Positions 17,564 through 26,403 of a stretch of 64,000 nucleotides of DNA are shown here, one piece after another. The translations under genes were made by a program, and so were the position numbers. Origin of the DNA: Castellaniella sp049671645 (GTDB lineage: Bacteria; Pseudomonadota; Gammaproteobacteria; Burkholderiales; Burkholderiaceae_B); NCBI RefSeq assembly GCF_049671645.1, contig NZ_JBATVG010000019.1, forward strand, positions 1-64,000. The letters are read 5' to 3'. The notes below the pieces were generated by a model. It did not search any database, had not been told where the DNA came from, and saw nothing but the letters and a program-made list of their open reading frames with translations. Position 1 is the first letter of the stretch, and the number at the start of each line of letters is the position of its first letter.

Positions 17564-18358
17564 CTACATCGCGCTGAGTTGCTTGCTCAGGAACTCGGCC
17601 ATCGTCGTGAGCGGTTTCTGCAGAAACAGGATTTTTTCCTCGGTGAATCGGTACATCGGCACAGTGATGCCGACTGCGCCGATGAGTCGGTCGCCCTTGC
17701 CCCTGACCGCCGACGCTACTGCGCCGACATCGGGGTAGAACTCGCCCCGATTGACCGCAAAATTCAGCGTCCGCACGGTCCGCAGCTCGGCTCGAATGGC
17801 GTCGATGTCGGTCAGCGTCGCCTCGGTGTACTTGACCAGCGGCGCAGCCACGACCCGCTCCATGACCTTGTCCGGCGCAAATGCCAGCAACACCTTGCCG
17901 GTGGCGGTGCACCAGGCCGGCTTGGTCAAGCCCAGCGGCGCGTAATGCGAGACCGGATGCGAGCCGCGCACGTGCTCGATCGACACTGCGGCCTCGCCAT
18001 CCCAGATATTGAAACTGCAGGTCTCCTGGGTCGTCGCAGCCAGCTCCTGCAGGCCGTTGCGCACCAGCTCGGACAAGCCGAAATTTTCCATCACCGGCGC
18101 GGCCAACGCGACCAGGCCGCCCCCCAGCCTGATCATGCCGCTGGCAGGATCGCGCTCGACGAATTGCGCTTCCTCGAGCGTGGCCACGATCCGCGAGACG
18201 GAGCTCTTGTGCAGGCCGACCCGACGCGCCAGTTCGGTGACGCTCAGCAGCGGCTCGGCGCCGGAGAAGCAGCCCAGCACCATGAGGGCCTTCTTGACGG
18301 CGCCGACCCCGCCGGGCGGGTCGGCGCGCTCTACTGGTTTTTCTGTACTATCGGACAC
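17564..18358 (-). CDS. IclR-family transcriptional regulator
   Basis: 264-residue regulator. The winged helix at about residues 20-85 contains VKKALMVLGCFSG and LARRVGLHKSSVSRIVATLEE. The C-terminal GAF-like effector domain includes SIEHVRGSHPVSHYAPLG and PAWCTATGKVLLAF. Its start overlaps the permease stop by about 11 bases, making it the last regulatory gene of the ubiX-ubiD-ABC operon. It probably controls that operon by binding the palindrome at 22958-22974. Confidence 0.88.
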   Translation of the reverse strand: MSDSTEKPVERADPPGGVGAVKKALMVLGCFSGAEPLLSVTELARRVGLHKSSVSRIVATLEEAQFVERDPASGMIRLGGGLVALAAPVMENFGLSELVRNGLQELAATTQETCSFNIWDGEAAVSIEHVRGSHPVSHYAPLGLTKPAWCTATGKVLLAFAPDKVMERVVAAPLVKYTEATLTDIDAIRAELRTVRTLNFAVNRGEFYPDVGAVASAVRGKGDRLIGAVGITVPMYRFTEEKILFLQKPLTTMAEFLSKQLSAM

Positions 18359-19100
18359 GTCGCGAAGGCTGCCATTTCAGAAAGATGTTTTCAAAGATGC
18401 CGATGGCCGAGATTCCCAGCGTCGTGAACAGGGTGATGGACAGGAGCGCTGCGAATACCAGGGGAATGTCCATATTGAACTGCCCCGTCAGCACCAGGTA
18501 TCCGATTCCCATGTTACCCCCGATGAACTCGCCGACGATGGATCCGACCAGCGCCAGGGGGAAAGCCACCTTCAGGGCATCGGCAATATAAGGCAAAGCG
18601 TGCATCAGGCGCACCTTGATGAAGATCCTGAGCGCGTTGCCCCCGGCAAGCATCGAGAGATCGATGATGTCGCTTTCTATTTCGCCCAGGCCGGTCAGCG
18701 AATTCACGAAAATCGGGAACAAGGCCAGCATGAACGCCAGCAATATCTTCGATTCCGCGCCAAGCCCGAACCAGACGACGAGCAGTGGCGCGATCGCGAT
18801 CTTCGGGATGCTGTTGAAGGCAGCCAGAAACGGCAGGACGATGGACTTGAGGCTCTCGACGTAGACGACGAGCAGGGCGAGCACGATGCCCACCACAGTA
18901 CCCAGCGCCAGGCCGGCCACCGTCGTCCCTGCGGTGACGGCCAGGTGATAGACCTGGAGATCGAAGGTCCCCAGGAATCGCTGCCATATCGTCGTCGGCA
19001 GGGGCAATATGTAGTCGGGGACGCCTGTGAGCGGCACGCCGAACTGCCAAAGCAGGATGAGGATCACCACCGCCAACGAGGTCTTGGATGCATTTAACAT
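18348..19100 (-). CDS. ABC transporter permease, SsuC/TauC type
   Basis: 250-residue inner-membrane permease with about six hydrophobic segments and the cytoplasmic loop typical of nitrate/sulfonate/taurine-type importers (NSIPKIAIAPLLVVWFGLG, then LALVGSIVGEFIGGNMGIGYL). AGGAGA precedes the ATG. The gene lies 12 bases after the ATPase gene. With the ATPase and binding protein it would import an aromatic or related acid feeding the UbiD decarboxylase; the substrate is inferred from context only. Confidence 0.88.
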   Translation of the reverse strand: MLNASKTSLAVVILILLWQFGVPLTGVPDYILPLPTTIWQRFLGTFDLQVYHLAVTAGTTVAGLALGTVVGIVLALLVVYVESLKSIVLPFLAAFNSIPKIAIAPLLVVWFGLGAESKILLAFMLALFPIFVNSLTGLGEIESDIIDLSMLAGGNALRIFIKVRLMHALPYIADALKVAFPLALVGSIVGEFIGGNMGIGYLVLTGQFNMDIPLVFAALLSITLFTTLGISAIGIFENIFLKWQPSRRVR

Positions 19101-19112
19101 TTCTGGGTTCTC

Positions 19113-19871
19113 CTAGCCTTCCCACTGAGTGCCGATGCTTTCCCGGACATAGGCGGACAGTTCAAGAAACCGCGGTGTCCGGAGCGTCTCCGGCGTTCTG
19201 GGGCGAGGCAGGTCGACCTCGACGATGTCCTGGATGCGCCCCGGTCTGGCCGTCATGACAATGATCGTGTCCGACAGCAGCACCGCTTCGGTAATGCTGT
19301 GCGTGACGAAAACCACGGTATTCTTGCTGGCGCTCCATATTCCCTGCAGCTCGAAACCCAGGCGCTCGCGAGTCATGACGTCCAGCGCCCCGAACGGCTC
19401 GTCCATCAGGATCAGCGAAGGATTCAGCAGCAGCGCCCGGCAAATCGACGCGCGCTGCTGCATCCCGCCCGACAACTGGTGCGGATAGCTGTTCTCGAAG
19501 CCCTTGAGGCCGGCCAGCTCGATCAGCGCCAGCGCGCGGGCCCGGTGCTCCCTGGGGTTTTTGCCGCCGATCTCGGCGACGAACAGGATGTTCTCCAGCA
19601 CGGTGCGCCATTGAAGCAGCACCGGCCCCTGGAACACCATGCTCACATCCGATATCGGCCCATTGACCGTTTTGCCGCCCACCGCGATCCGGCCGCTGGT
19701 CGCCGACACCAGCCCCGAGATGATGCGCAGCAGGGTCGATTTTCCGCAACCGCTGGGCCCGACGATGGAGACAAAAGAATTTGCCTTGATCTCGCAGGAG
19801 ACCCCGTCGATCGCAGTGACGTTCGCGCCGAATTTCTTGCTGACATTCGCGACTGTGACTGTTGTAGACAT
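19113..19871 (-). CDS. ABC transporter ATP-binding protein, NrtD/SsuB type
   Basis: 252-residue ATPase with Walker A GPSGCGKSTLL (near residue 38), signature LSGGMQQRASICRALL, Walker B LILMDEPFGALD and the switch His in VFVTHSITEA. It belongs to the same importer as the flanking binding-protein and permease genes, with spacings of 9 and 12 bases. Confidence 0.92.
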   Translation of the reverse strand: MSTTVTVANVSKKFGANVTAIDGVSCEIKANSFVSIVGPSGCGKSTLLRIISGLVSATSGRIAVGGKTVNGPISDVSMVFQGPVLLQWRTVLENILFVAEIGGKNPREHRARALALIELAGLKGFENSYPHQLSGGMQQRASICRALLLNPSLILMDEPFGALDVMTRERLGFELQGIWSASKNTVVFVTHSITEAVLLSDTIIVMTARPGRIQDIVEVDLPRPRTPETLRTPRFLELSAYVRESIGTQWEG

Positions 19872-19880
19872 CGGCGCGAC

Positions 19881-20888
19881 CTATGGTTTGCCCACGACGT
19901 GCTGGAACACGTCGCCCGGCCCGATGCCGTCGGTATTGAGCTTCAGCGCTTCGCCGATGATGCTGATGGTGTTCGCCAGGCGGTCATCGGTCGCCGCGCC
20001 ATAGCCGTTCTTCTTCGTATAGTCGGTGTCGATGGCCTTCACCGACTGCCCCCACTGGCTGAGCACGGTGTCATAGTCCAGGGTGGTGTTGTGCTTGACC
20101 ATGATGCGCGCCGTCTCCTCGGGATGCTCGATCGAGTACCGTACGGCCTTGCGGGTCGCATCGGCGAACCGGCTCACCTCGGCGGGATCGTCCTTGAGCT
20201 TGGCCCGGCTGGCGATCATCCAGTATCCGTAGACGTCATAACCCCAGTCGGCGAACGAGGAGAAGTAGACGCTCTTGCCGCGCGGCGCGGCCAGCTTCTG
20301 CAGGGCCGGCACGTCGCCGTCGATCGACGCGGTGAAAAGATCGACGCGTCCGCTCAGGAGCAGGGACGAATACACGCCCGAATCGGCAGTCTGCCAGTCG
20401 ACGGGCATGTCGGCCAGGTTGTTCCTGCCAAGAATGATGGGAAATATCACGCGGGCGCTGTCGGCCTGAGACGCAGCGACTTTCTTGCCCCTGATCGAAG
20501 CGGGGTCGGGATAGGGCTCGAGCGAAGCGAAGCCCATGGTCGTCTTGTCCATGAAGACGAAAAAGCCCTTCACCTTGGCGCCCTTGGCCACGGCCTGGAC
20601 CACCGGCCCCGCATCGGCCATGCCGTAGTCCGCCTTGCCGCTTTCGATGGCGGAGATGACGAAGCCGCTGCCCGCCGCCGGCAGGATCTTGATATCGAAA
20701 CCGGCGTCGCGATAGAAGCCCTTTTCAAGCCCCACGAAAAAGGGGGAATGCCTTCCGTGGAAGGTGTAGTTGGTCAGAACCGTGATTTCCTTGAGCTTGG
20801 CGTCCTGTGCGGCGGCGGGCGCCGACAGGGCGCCAAAGCCCAGGGTCGCGGAAACCAGTAAAGCAGATAGGAATTGCAGTTTTTTCAT
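19881..20888 (-). CDS. ABC transporter substrate-binding protein, NMT1/SsuA type
   Basis: 335-residue periplasmic protein with a clear signal peptide (MKKLQFLSALLVSATLG, cleavage near APAAAQ). The mature start KEITVLTNYTFHGRHSPFFV and the EKGFYRDAGFDIKI segment place it in the NMT1/THI5-like family, which binds pyrimidine precursors, sulfonates or aromatic acids. It is the first transporter gene after ubiD. Confidence 0.88.
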   Translation of the reverse strand: MKKLQFLSALLVSATLGFGALSAPAAAQDAKLKEITVLTNYTFHGRHSPFFVGLEKGFYRDAGFDIKILPAAGSGFVISAIESGKADYGMADAGPVVQAVAKGAKVKGFFVFMDKTTMGFASLEPYPDPASIRGKKVAASQADSARVIFPIILGRNNLADMPVDWQTADSGVYSSLLLSGRVDLFTASIDGDVPALQKLAAPRGKSVYFSSFADWGYDVYGYWMIASRAKLKDDPAEVSRFADATRKAVRYSIEHPEETARIMVKHNTTLDYDTVLSQWGQSVKAIDTDYTKKNGYGAATDDRLANTISIIGEALKLNTDGIGPGDVFQHVVGKP

Positions 20889-20942
20889 GTCGTCCTCGGC
20901 CCAATCGATTGGTGCTCGTTGATGGAATGTATTGCTGCTCGT

Positions 20943-22271
20943 TCAAGATCGTGAAAAGTACTCCCCAAGATTGACCCGGTCGGCGCCGGGCACCTTCTTG
21001 CGCTCGAATTCGGCCCTGCGATGAAACGGCACGGTCGCATCGATACCCATCCGTCCCCAGTGATCCTTTTCCTCATCCCGGTAGAAGGAGGGGGTCTCGG
21101 GGATGATCATGACGTCCTTGTCGGGGCGCGAGCGCGTCAGCGTCGCCCAGGTGACGTCATCCATGTCGTAGATGTCCACATCCTCGTCGACCACGGTGCA
21201 CATCTTCGCCCAGGTCGGCTCGGCGCCGAACACCGCGAGAAGGACCTGACGGGCATGGCCCTCGTATTGCTGCCGGATCTTGACCACGGTGTGAAGCACG
21301 AACGGGTGGCACGTCACATCGACGATCCCGGGCAGCACAGCGCTGATCCGTTGGTAGATGTTCGCGGCAACGGAAAGCTCCAGCGTCAGGACCTCTTCGG
21401 AAGAACCGCAGAGAATGCTGTGGAAGATCGCGTCGCTGCGGCGCGTGACCCCCAGGACCTCGAAGACCGCATTATTGCCTTCGGGCGTGTAATAGCCCAT
21501 GAATTCTCCGAATGGGCCCTCGGGACGGCGGATGTTGGGCAGAAAACGGCCCTCGATGACGATCTCGGTGCTTGCCGGAACCATCAGATCGATATGCTTG
21601 CAGGGACGCATCTCGATCGACTCGCCCGACAACTGCGCCGCCACCAGAAGCTCGTCCGAATCGTAAGGAAGGGGCGCCGCGGCCGTCAGGAAGCTGGCGG
21701 GCGGCGGACCGATCAGCATGGCGGCCTCGAGCGGCTGGCCCGCCTTTTCGGCCTTTTCGTGATAGATCGTCAAGTGGTGCTTCGGCGCAAGACGGCAACG
21801 CAATTCCTGGTCGCTGACGTACATCGAACGGTGAAACGATAAGTTCCTCACACCGGTCTCGGGGTCCTTGGCCAGGAACATGGCGGATGTGAAGTACGGC
21901 CCGACATCCTTTTCGGAATAGGTGATCAGCGGCAGGTCGCTGAGCTTGCAGTCGACCAGGGCGGGTGTCTCGTCCGGTTTCGACGGAATGAGTTCGCTTT
22001 CCCTCGTGCTGGCGATATTGGCGAGTTCGTTCCATTCCTTGCAGAAATTCTCGGGGCTGATCCCCAGGATATCGGCGAGGCGCTGGCGCGACCCGTAGAT
22101 GTTCGTCAGCACCGGCAGCGTCGTGCCTTTGACCTTGTGGAACAGGATCGGCTTGCCCCACGCTTTGTGGGCCGCCGAAGTGACCGCCGCCAGTTCATGC
22201 CGCGGGTCGACCTCCCGGTGCACCTCCATCAATTCATTCTTGTCGCGAAGACGATTCATATAACTGCGCAT
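20943..22271 (-). CDS. UbiD-family prenylated-FMN-dependent decarboxylase
   Basis: 442-residue reversible (de)carboxylase of aromatic or unsaturated acids. The catalytic Glu-Arg-Glu set is visible: Arg in LSFHRSMY near residue 150, and the two Glu five residues apart in RPEGPFGEFMGYY near residue 265. Start 22271 (MRSYMNRLRDK) follows AGGA. The open frame continues upstream through the UbiX gene, but that part is a shadow. ubiX lies 68 bases upstream and would supply prenyl-FMN. The acid decarboxylated is unknown. Candidates from the family include hydroxybenzoates, furan- or pyrrole-carboxylates and phthaloyl-CoA-type substrates. Confidence 0.9.
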   Translation of the reverse strand: MRSYMNRLRDKNELMEVHREVDPRHELAAVTSAAHKAWGKPILFHKVKGTTLPVLTNIYGSRQRLADILGISPENFCKEWNELANIASTRESELIPSKPDETPALVDCKLSDLPLITYSEKDVGPYFTSAMFLAKDPETGVRNLSFHRSMYVSDQELRCRLAPKHHLTIYHEKAEKAGQPLEAAMLIGPPPASFLTAAAPLPYDSDELLVAAQLSGESIEMRPCKHIDLMVPASTEIVIEGRFLPNIRRPEGPFGEFMGYYTPEGNNAVFEVLGVTRRSDAIFHSILCGSSEEVLTLELSVAANIYQRISAVLPGIVDVTCHPFVLHTVVKIRQQYEGHARQVLLAVFGAEPTWAKMCTVVDEDVDIYDMDDVTWATLTRSRPDKDVMIIPETPSFYRDEEKDHWGRMGIDATVPFHRRAEFERKKVPGADRVNLGEYFSRS

Positions 22272-22339
22272 GACGATCCTATGTGTTTGCAAGCTGAATT
22301 GACACGCGGACGGCTCGGCGTCCGCCCCTTTTACCCGGT

Positions 22340-22918
22340 TTACCGGCCGCCGCCCCAACGCTTGACGAGTCCGGCGTCGATATCGAACAGATCCAGCGCC
22401 CGGCCTACGGTGTGGTCGACCATGTCCTCGATCGTCCCGGGCCGCGCATAGAACGCGGGCACGGGCGGCATCACGATGGCCCCGGCCTCGGTCACCTGCG
22501 TCAGACTGCGCAGGTGGCCCAGGTGAAGCGGCGTCTCGCGCACCAGCAGCACCAGGCGGCGACGCTCTTTCAGGACGACGTCGGCGGCGCGCGTCAAGAG
22601 ATTCGACGTCACGCCCGTGGCGATTTCCGACAGGCTGCGGATCGAGCAGGGCGCCACGACCATCCCTGCCGTCTTGAACGATCCGCTTGAGATGGACGCG
22701 CCGATGTCCTCGATCGGATGGACATGGTCGGCCAGACTTTCTATGTCGGCGACTTTGAGCGCAAGTTCGTGCGCAAGCGTGACTTTGGCCGAACGCGTCA
22801 TGACCAGATGAGTCTCTACCGCGCATTCGCGCAGCGCACGCAACATGCGCACCCCCAGCACGATGCCCGACGCGCCGCTAATGCCGACGATCAACCTGCG
22901 TGTGCCTGTGCCGCTCAT
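22340..22918 (-). CDS. UbiX-family flavin prenyltransferase
   Basis: 192-residue flavoprotein that prenylates FMN to the cofactor needed by UbiD enzymes. It opens RRLIVGISGASGIVLGVRMLRAL, the family FMN-binding signature. It also has HPIEDIGASISSGSF and the conserved MVVAPCSIRSLSEIATG, followed by LVLLVRETPLHLGHL. It is the first gene of the minus-strand operon ubiX-ubiD-SBP-ATPase-permease-iclR. A perfect palindrome lies 40 bases upstream of its start. Confidence 0.92.
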   Translation of the reverse strand: MSGTGTRRLIVGISGASGIVLGVRMLRALRECAVETHLVMTRSAKVTLAHELALKVADIESLADHVHPIEDIGASISSGSFKTAGMVVAPCSIRSLSEIATGVTSNLLTRAADVVLKERRRLVLLVRETPLHLGHLRSLTQVTEAGAIVMPPVPAFYARPGTIEDMVDHTVGRALDLFDIDAGLVKRWGGGR

Positions 22919-22957
22919 GGGAAGGTCTCCGTTGACTGGTTCTGGTCCAGTTCAGTT

Positions 22958-22974
22958 GTTGCGTATTACGCAAC
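22958..22974. promoter_or_regulatory. Palindromic operator candidate before ubiX
   Basis: GTTGCGTA-T-TACGCAAC, perfect 8-bp arms, with a further half-site TAATGCAAC at 22987-22995. Palindromes of this size with extra half-sites are typical of IclR-family operators, and the operon encodes an IclR regulator. It starts 40 bases upstream of the ubiX start. Confidence 0.6.
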
Positions 22975-23165
22975 TAAGTTTCTTATAATGCAACTGCGGC
23001 AAGTCTACGGGCTGCCTCGAAATCTTGTCAAGAAGAAATTCGGACGGCGCATGCATTTCAAGATGCCGCGCCGCGACGTCGTTCGAAGCAGTGCGGCGTA
23101 GCCGTCGCCAGCCTGGGATTTACCCTTAATCAAGCGATCATGCGGGCGCGCGCGCCACTCTGGAA

Positions 23166-23193
23166 TTGACAGTTCATTGTCAATGTATATACT
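23166..23193 (+). promoter_or_regulatory. Sigma-70 promoter of the amino acid ABC operon
   Basis: TTGACA (23166-23171) and TATACT (23188-23193) are separated by 16 bases, about 100 bases upstream of the binding-protein ATG. The -35 hexamer is also one arm of a TTGACA/TGTCAA inverted repeat (23166-23183). Confidence 0.6.
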
Positions 23194-23195
23194 TT
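23182..23195 (+). promoter_or_regulatory. HutC-like operator upstream of the amino acid ABC transporter
   Basis: AATGTATATACTTT with the perfect core palindrome GTATATAC (23185-23192), overlapping the -10 box. It resembles the TGTATATACA-type sites described for HutC and the GTATAGAC cores elsewhere in this window. Confidence 0.6.
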
Positions 23196-23295
23196 TCCAA
23201 AGGGCCGGAACGAGCCAGGATGCGGTGCAGATCCACTATGATTTCCCGCATCGGGGGCACCTCCGCGATGTCCCGCCAACCAAGGAGACAACACC

Positions 23296-24126
23296 ATGCG
23301 CATCACCCCGACGTTCAAATGGCTGCTGGCCAGCAGTTGCCTGGCCGCCGCATCGTTCACGCTGCCCGCCCAGGCCGACCAACTGGCCGATGTGCACAAA
23401 GCCGGCGAACTGGTCATCGGCACTGAAATGCAGTTCGCGCCGTTCGACTTCCTGAAAGACGGCAAGCAGGAAGGCTTCAACAAGGAATTCTTCGCTGAAG
23501 TCGGCAAAGCCCTGGGCGTGAAGATCCGCTTCATCGATCTGCCCTGGGCCAGCGTGCTGCCGGGCCTGGACGCGAAGAAATTCGACATGGTGGGCGGCCC
23601 GCTGAACGTCACCAAGGCGCGCAAGGAACGCTACCACTTCACCCTGCCCATCGCCGACGGCACGGTCGCGTTCCTGAAGAGCGCCAAGAACAAGGACTTC
23701 ACCAAACCCGAACAGGTGGCGGGCAAGATCATCGGCAGCCAGCGCGGCTCGTCGCAGTTGGCGCAGACCAAGGCCTATGCCGAAACCCTGAAGCCGGTGC
23801 CCGAAATCCGTGAATACGTGGACTTCAACCAGGCCTACGCGGACCTGGCCAATGGCCGCATCATGGCAGTCGGTCATTCGATCACCAATATCGCCGTGGC
23901 TGCGAAGGAACGCCCCGACACGTTCGCGGTGGTCCAGCCCAGCATCGGGAAGAAAGTCTATTTCGCCTTCATGGGCCATAAGGGCGCCGACAGCGATTCG
24001 CTGATCGCCGCTGTCGATAAGGTCATCCTGGACATGCACAAGGACGGCCGCCTGAAGGCGCTGCAGATGAAATGGTTCGGCATGGAAATGCCGGTGCCTA
24101 CCGAAGACTTCGTCCCGAACGTCTGA
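23296..24126 (+). CDS. Polar amino acid ABC transporter substrate-binding protein
   Basis: 276-residue periplasmic SBP_bac_3 protein with signal peptide (MRITPTFKWLLASSCLAAAS, cleavage near LPAQA). The mature domain begins KAGELVIGTEMQFAPFDFL, typical of amino-acid binders, and carries FDMVGGPLNVTKARKERYHF. AAGGAGACAACACC precedes the ATG. A HutC-like operator overlaps its promoter and hut genes follow the operon, so histidine, urocanate or a related imidazole acid is the likely ligand; this is inference. Confidence 0.9.
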   Translation: MRITPTFKWLLASSCLAAASFTLPAQADQLADVHKAGELVIGTEMQFAPFDFLKDGKQEGFNKEFFAEVGKALGVKIRFIDLPWASVLPGLDAKKFDMVGGPLNVTKARKERYHFTLPIADGTVAFLKSAKNKDFTKPEQVAGKIIGSQRGSSQLAQTKAYAETLKPVPEIREYVDFNQAYADLANGRIMAVGHSITNIAVAAKERPDTFAVVQPSIGKKVYFAFMGHKGADSDSLIAAVDKVILDMHKDGRLKALQMKWFGMEMPVPTEDFVPNV

Positions 24127-24215
24127 CCGCTCTGCCCGGCGGGTTCGCGCATGAACCCGCCTGCCGCCCGCCCACGACGGCGGGGCCACGCCCAGTCTTT
24201 TCCCGAAGCGCGACC

Positions 24216-24866
24216 ATGTTCGATGCCAGCACCTTCACGCAAGCCCTGCCCCTGATCCTGAAGGCCTCGCAGATGACGATCTTCGTCTCTGTGATCGGGC
24301 TGATGCTGGGCTTCGTCATTGCCATCCTGGTCGTCACCGCCTGCCTGTCGCCATCGGCATGGGTCAGGCGCTGCGGCAATTTCTACACCTTTCTGTTTCG
24401 CGGGGTGCCGCTGCTGGTGCAGCTGATGCTGGCCTATTATTTCCTGCCCACCCTGGGCATCAACGTATCGCCGCTGACGGCGGCCATCGCCGCCATTTCA
24501 TTGTGCGAGGGCGCCTACCTGGGCGAAATCCTGCGCGGCGGTTTCCTGGGCATCCCGCGCGGCCAGATCGAGGCCGCGCAGATGGTGGGGCTGTCGTCCA
24601 CGCACACGCTGATCCGCATCGAGATCCCGCAGGCGCTGAAACTGACCACCCCATCGCTGATCAATGAAATGATCCTGCTGATCAAGGCGTCCGCCCTGAT
24701 TTCGGTGGTGGGGGTCGCGGAAATCACCCGCACCGCGCAAAACGTCGCGGCCAGCACGTTCCGGCCGCTGGAGGCCTACCTGATCGCCGGCCTGGCCTAC
24801 ATGCTGATCAACGGGGTGCTGTCGGTGCTGGGTCACTACGCGGAACAACGCTTCGGGAGAGCCTGA
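24216..24866 (+). CDS. Amino acid ABC transporter permease (first)
   Basis: 216-residue inner-membrane permease of the His/Glu/Gln type. Hydrophobic segments and the EAA-like loop (EILRGGFLGIPRGQIEAAQMVGLSS) are visible. ATG 24216 (MFDASTFTQALPLILKA) is chosen as the first codon consistent with the family; the open frame reaches further back over the binding-protein gene. It overlaps the second permease by one base (TGATG), implying coupled translation and a heteromeric membrane channel. Confidence 0.9.
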   Translation: MFDASTFTQALPLILKASQMTIFVSVIGLMLGFVIAILVVTACLSPSAWVRRCGNFYTFLFRGVPLLVQLMLAYYFLPTLGINVSPLTAAIAAISLCEGAYLGEILRGGFLGIPRGQIEAAQMVGLSSTHTLIRIEIPQALKLTTPSLINEMILLIKASALISVVGVAEITRTAQNVAASTFRPLEAYLIAGLAYMLINGVLSVLGHYAEQRFGRA

Positions 24867-25528
24867 TGTCGGTGGACTTTTCCCTGATTTCGCAATATGG
24901 CAGCCAGATCCTGGACGGATTCGGCATCACGATCATCAGCTGGATCGGCGCCGTGGCCCTGGGCATGGCGGTGGGTTTCGTCATCGCCGTTCTGCAATTG
25001 TTCACGGGCCGCTGGATCCGGGCGGTGCTGCGGGTCTACATCGAAGTCTTGCGCACCACGCCATTCCTGGTGCAACTGTTCATCCTGTATTACGGCGGGC
25101 CGAATTTCGGCGTATCGCTGTCGGCGATGGATGCGGGCGTCGTGTCGCTGGCGCTATACGGCAGCGCCTATTTCGCCGAGATCTTCCGCTCGGGCTTTCT
25201 GTCGGTGCCCCAGGGCCAGCTCGAAGCCGCCGACTGCCTGGGCCTGTCGCGCCTCAACACCATCTGGCGCGTGCAGCTGCCGCAGATGCTGGTGATCATC
25301 ACCCCGGCCCTGATCAACATGATCATCATCCTCAGCAAGGAAACGTCCGTGCTGTCGATCATCACGGTGCCCGAACTGACGGCCGTGCTGACGCAGATCG
25401 GATCGGAACAATTCATCTACGTCGAAACCACCCTGGTGCTGTGCGTGTGCTACCTGATCCTGGTCGCCATCACCCAGAAACTGGGGGGCTGGGCCGAACT
25501 GAAGGCCAGCCGTTACCTGCAGCGCTGA
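24866..25528 (+). CDS. Amino acid ABC transporter permease (second)
   Basis: 220-residue permease with the same architecture as the preceding one (EIFRSGFLSVPQGQLEAADCLGLS loop, about five hydrophobic helices). Its start overlaps the first permease stop by one base, and the ATPase gene follows 15 bases later. Together they complete a standard polar amino acid importer. Confidence 0.91.
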   Translation: MSVDFSLISQYGSQILDGFGITIISWIGAVALGMAVGFVIAVLQLFTGRWIRAVLRVYIEVLRTTPFLVQLFILYYGGPNFGVSLSAMDAGVVSLALYGSAYFAEIFRSGFLSVPQGQLEAADCLGLSRLNTIWRVQLPQMLVIITPALINMIIILSKETSVLSIITVPELTAVLTQIGSEQFIYVETTLVLCVCYLILVAITQKLGGWAELKASRYLQR

Positions 25529-25543
25529 TTGACGGAATCCCGC

Positions 25544-26362
25544 ATGACGACACCCCACACGAATCCCCCGGCCGGCAGCGACCTGCTGATCGAGACCCGC
25601 GACATCACCAAACACTATGGCGACAACCAGGTGCTCAATGGCATTTCCCTGGGGGTGCGCAAATCCGAAGTCATCTGCATCATCGGGCCGTCGGGGTCCG
25701 GCAAGAGCACGCTGCTGCGCTCGCTGGCCTTTCTGGAACAGTACGATTCCGGCGACGTCCTGATCGAAGGCCGGCTGCTGGGCTATGTGGACCAGGATTC
25801 GGGCCGGCGCAAGGCGACGTCCGCCGAGATCAAGGATGTGCGCCGCCACGTGGGCATGGTGTTCCAGCACTTCAACCTGTGGCCGCACATGACGGCCCTG
25901 GGCAATGTGGCCGAGGCCCTGATCCGCGTGAAGAAGCTGCCGCGCAGCCAGGCGCGCGACAAGGCCCGCGCCATGCTGACCAAGGTCGGCCTGGCGGACA
26001 AGGCCGACAGCTATCCGATCCGGCTGTCCGGAGGCCAGCAGCAGCGCGTGGCCATTGCCCGCGCCCTGGCGATGGAACCGCACATCATGCTGTTCGACGA
26101 GCCGACGTCCGCCCTGGACCCCGAACTGGTGGGCGAAGTGCTGCAGGTGATGAAAGACCTGGCGCGCGACGGCATGACCATGGTGGTCGTGACCCACGAA
26201 ATGGGGTTTGCCGCCCAGGTGGCCGACCGGGTGCTGTTCATCGACCAGGGCAAGATCGCCGCCAGCGGGCCGCCCAAGGAACTGTTCCGCCACGTGCAGC
26301 ACGAACGGCTGAAGCAATTCCTGCAGAATTACCTGGACCGCAATGCGTTCTGGGAACAATAG
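25544..26362 (+). CDS. Amino acid ABC transporter ATP-binding protein
   Basis: 272-residue ATPase with Walker A GPSGSGKSTLL, the HFNLWPHMTALGNV segment typical of HisP/GlnQ, signature LSGGQQQRVAIARAL, Walker B IMLFDEPTSALDPEL and switch His VVVTHEMGFA. ATG 25544 is preferred to an upstream TTG at 25529. It is the fourth gene of the importer operon and is followed 41 bases later by an aminotransferase. Confidence 0.93.
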   Translation: MTTPHTNPPAGSDLLIETRDITKHYGDNQVLNGISLGVRKSEVICIIGPSGSGKSTLLRSLAFLEQYDSGDVLIEGRLLGYVDQDSGRRKATSAEIKDVRRHVGMVFQHFNLWPHMTALGNVAEALIRVKKLPRSQARDKARAMLTKVGLADKADSYPIRLSGGQQQRVAIARALAMEPHIMLFDEPTSALDPELVGEVLQVMKDLARDGMTMVVVTHEMGFAAQVADRVLFIDQGKIAASGPPKELFRHVQHERLKQFLQNYLDRNAFWEQ

Positions 26363-26403
26363 GCCGTCAGCGCGGCCCGCCGATCACACAGGACACCGAT
26401 CCC

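Larger units (their letters stand above)
22919..23295. other. 377-base divergent intergenic region (ubiX operon / amino acid ABC operon)
   Basis: No credible gene is seen here; composition is A+T-richer than the flanks. The left part holds a palindrome probably serving the ubiX operon. The right part holds a strong promoter overlapped by a HutC-like site serving the plus-strand ABC transporter. The middle (about 23000-23160) shows no feature I can support. Confidence 0.7.

Noticed and set aside
22718..23101. Plus-strand open frame across the ubiX start and the divergent promoter region
   Set aside because: It covers the ubiX 5' end in antisense and a palindromic regulatory region, with no protein features.
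25441..26403. Apparent ~320-residue N-terminal extension of the aminotransferase
   Set aside because: It is an out-of-frame reading of the ABC ATPase gene; the aminotransferase has a normal start and ribosome site at 26404.
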